A stretch of DNA of 41,467 nucleotides from Phycisphaerales bacterium (lineage in GTDB: Bacteria > Planctomycetota > Phycisphaerae > Phycisphaerales > UBA1924), in the NCBI GenBank assembly GCA_020847535.1, contig JADLBU010000048.1, positions 1 through 41,467 of the forward strand. Direction: 5' to 3'. The notes beneath the pieces were generated by a model that was given only the letters and a program-made list of their open reading frames with translations, had not been told where the DNA came from and did no database searches. Every line of letters begins with the position of its first letter. Within the stretch, counting starts at the first letter, position 1. This document shows, piece by piece, positions 41,346 through 41,467 of the stretch. The position numbers were made by a program, and so were the translations under genes.

Positions 41346-41467
41346 TCATGTCGTGATTCCTGGCACGGCCAGCGGTGTGGCCCTGAAGAACGAGCGGAGG
41401 AGGGATTGCTTCTCGGCGATCTCGTCGAGCACGCAACCGGCCTGGATCTCCAGGTCCATCACGTCGC
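41346..41467 (-). CDS. C-terminal end of an unidentified gene (runs off the window)
   Basis: On the minus strand an open frame enters from the window edge and ends at a TGA at 41346-41348. It encodes DVMDLEIQAGCVLDEIAEKQ then SLLRSFFRATPLAVPGITT. The codons are mostly G/C-ending like the neighbours, and the helical pattern looks protein-like, but only about 39 residues are visible. No family can be assigned. It converges on the prepilin gene with 1 base between the stop codons. Confidence 0.35.
   Translation of the reverse strand, partial: DVMDLEIQAGCVLDEIAEKQSLLRSFFRATPLAVPGITT

Overview
The window reads as a stretch of a GC-rich planctomycete chromosome, most likely class Phycisphaerae. 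This is inferred from content: a paired DUF1800/DUF1501 locus with a twin-arginine leader, secreted proteins ending in a PxPG-helix-RRR sorting tail, a GFTLVE prepilin, an alternative complex III (ACIII) operon joined to a caa3-type oxidase, and many genes without strong Shine-Dalgarno sites. No tRNA, rRNA or CRISPR array was found.

Layout. 1-371: a truncated IS630-type transposase abutting a truncated SAM-methyltransferase, a rearrangement scar. 571-2493: typA. 3022-5277: two related secreted proteins with sorting tails. 5423-8273: a DUF456 membrane protein, a LOG-family protein, a Pro/Ala-rich membrane-anchored protein and a family-4-like uracil-DNA glycosylase that has lost most iron-sulfur ligands. 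8274-8583: no gene, but a good small-RNA candidate (extended -10, palindrome, terminator). 8584-11020: a CusF-like lipoprotein, a small basic conserved protein and a MEMO1-family protein. 11042-13896: a two-gene cassette with a 4-base overlap, a TIR-domain protein plus a KGGVGR-type ATPase with membrane anchor and helical repeats. This is the best candidate for a little-described signalling or immunity system. 13988-19663: housekeeping genes tmk, purA, uppS, cdsA and zinc-ribbon proteins. 19985-23063: DUF1501 and DUF1800. 23260-24714: ctaA (heme A synthase). 24920-41016: actABCDEF, a small membrane protein, a SCO chaperone, coxB, coxA, coxC, coxD and a membrane-anchored protein. 41120-41467: a short prepilin and the end of an unidentified gene.

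The respiratory genes form a complete quinol-to-oxygen pathway: ACIII oxidises quinol and passes electrons through heme c subunits to an A2-type (YSHP) oxidase whose CoxB carries its own heme c. SCO loads CuA and the divergent ctaA supplies heme A. A 9-bp perfect palindrome lies in the ctaA/actA divergent region and could co-regulate both sides.

Across the window run degenerate short tandem repeats of 7-8 bp period. One class is based on GGCACTG and the other on GCCAAAG/TTTGCCC. They sit directly after stop codons, several as inverted pairs able to form large hairpins, and in places they have been absorbed into coding sequence (DUF1501, the actD C-terminus). Their distribution through the act-cox operon is a second notable signal.
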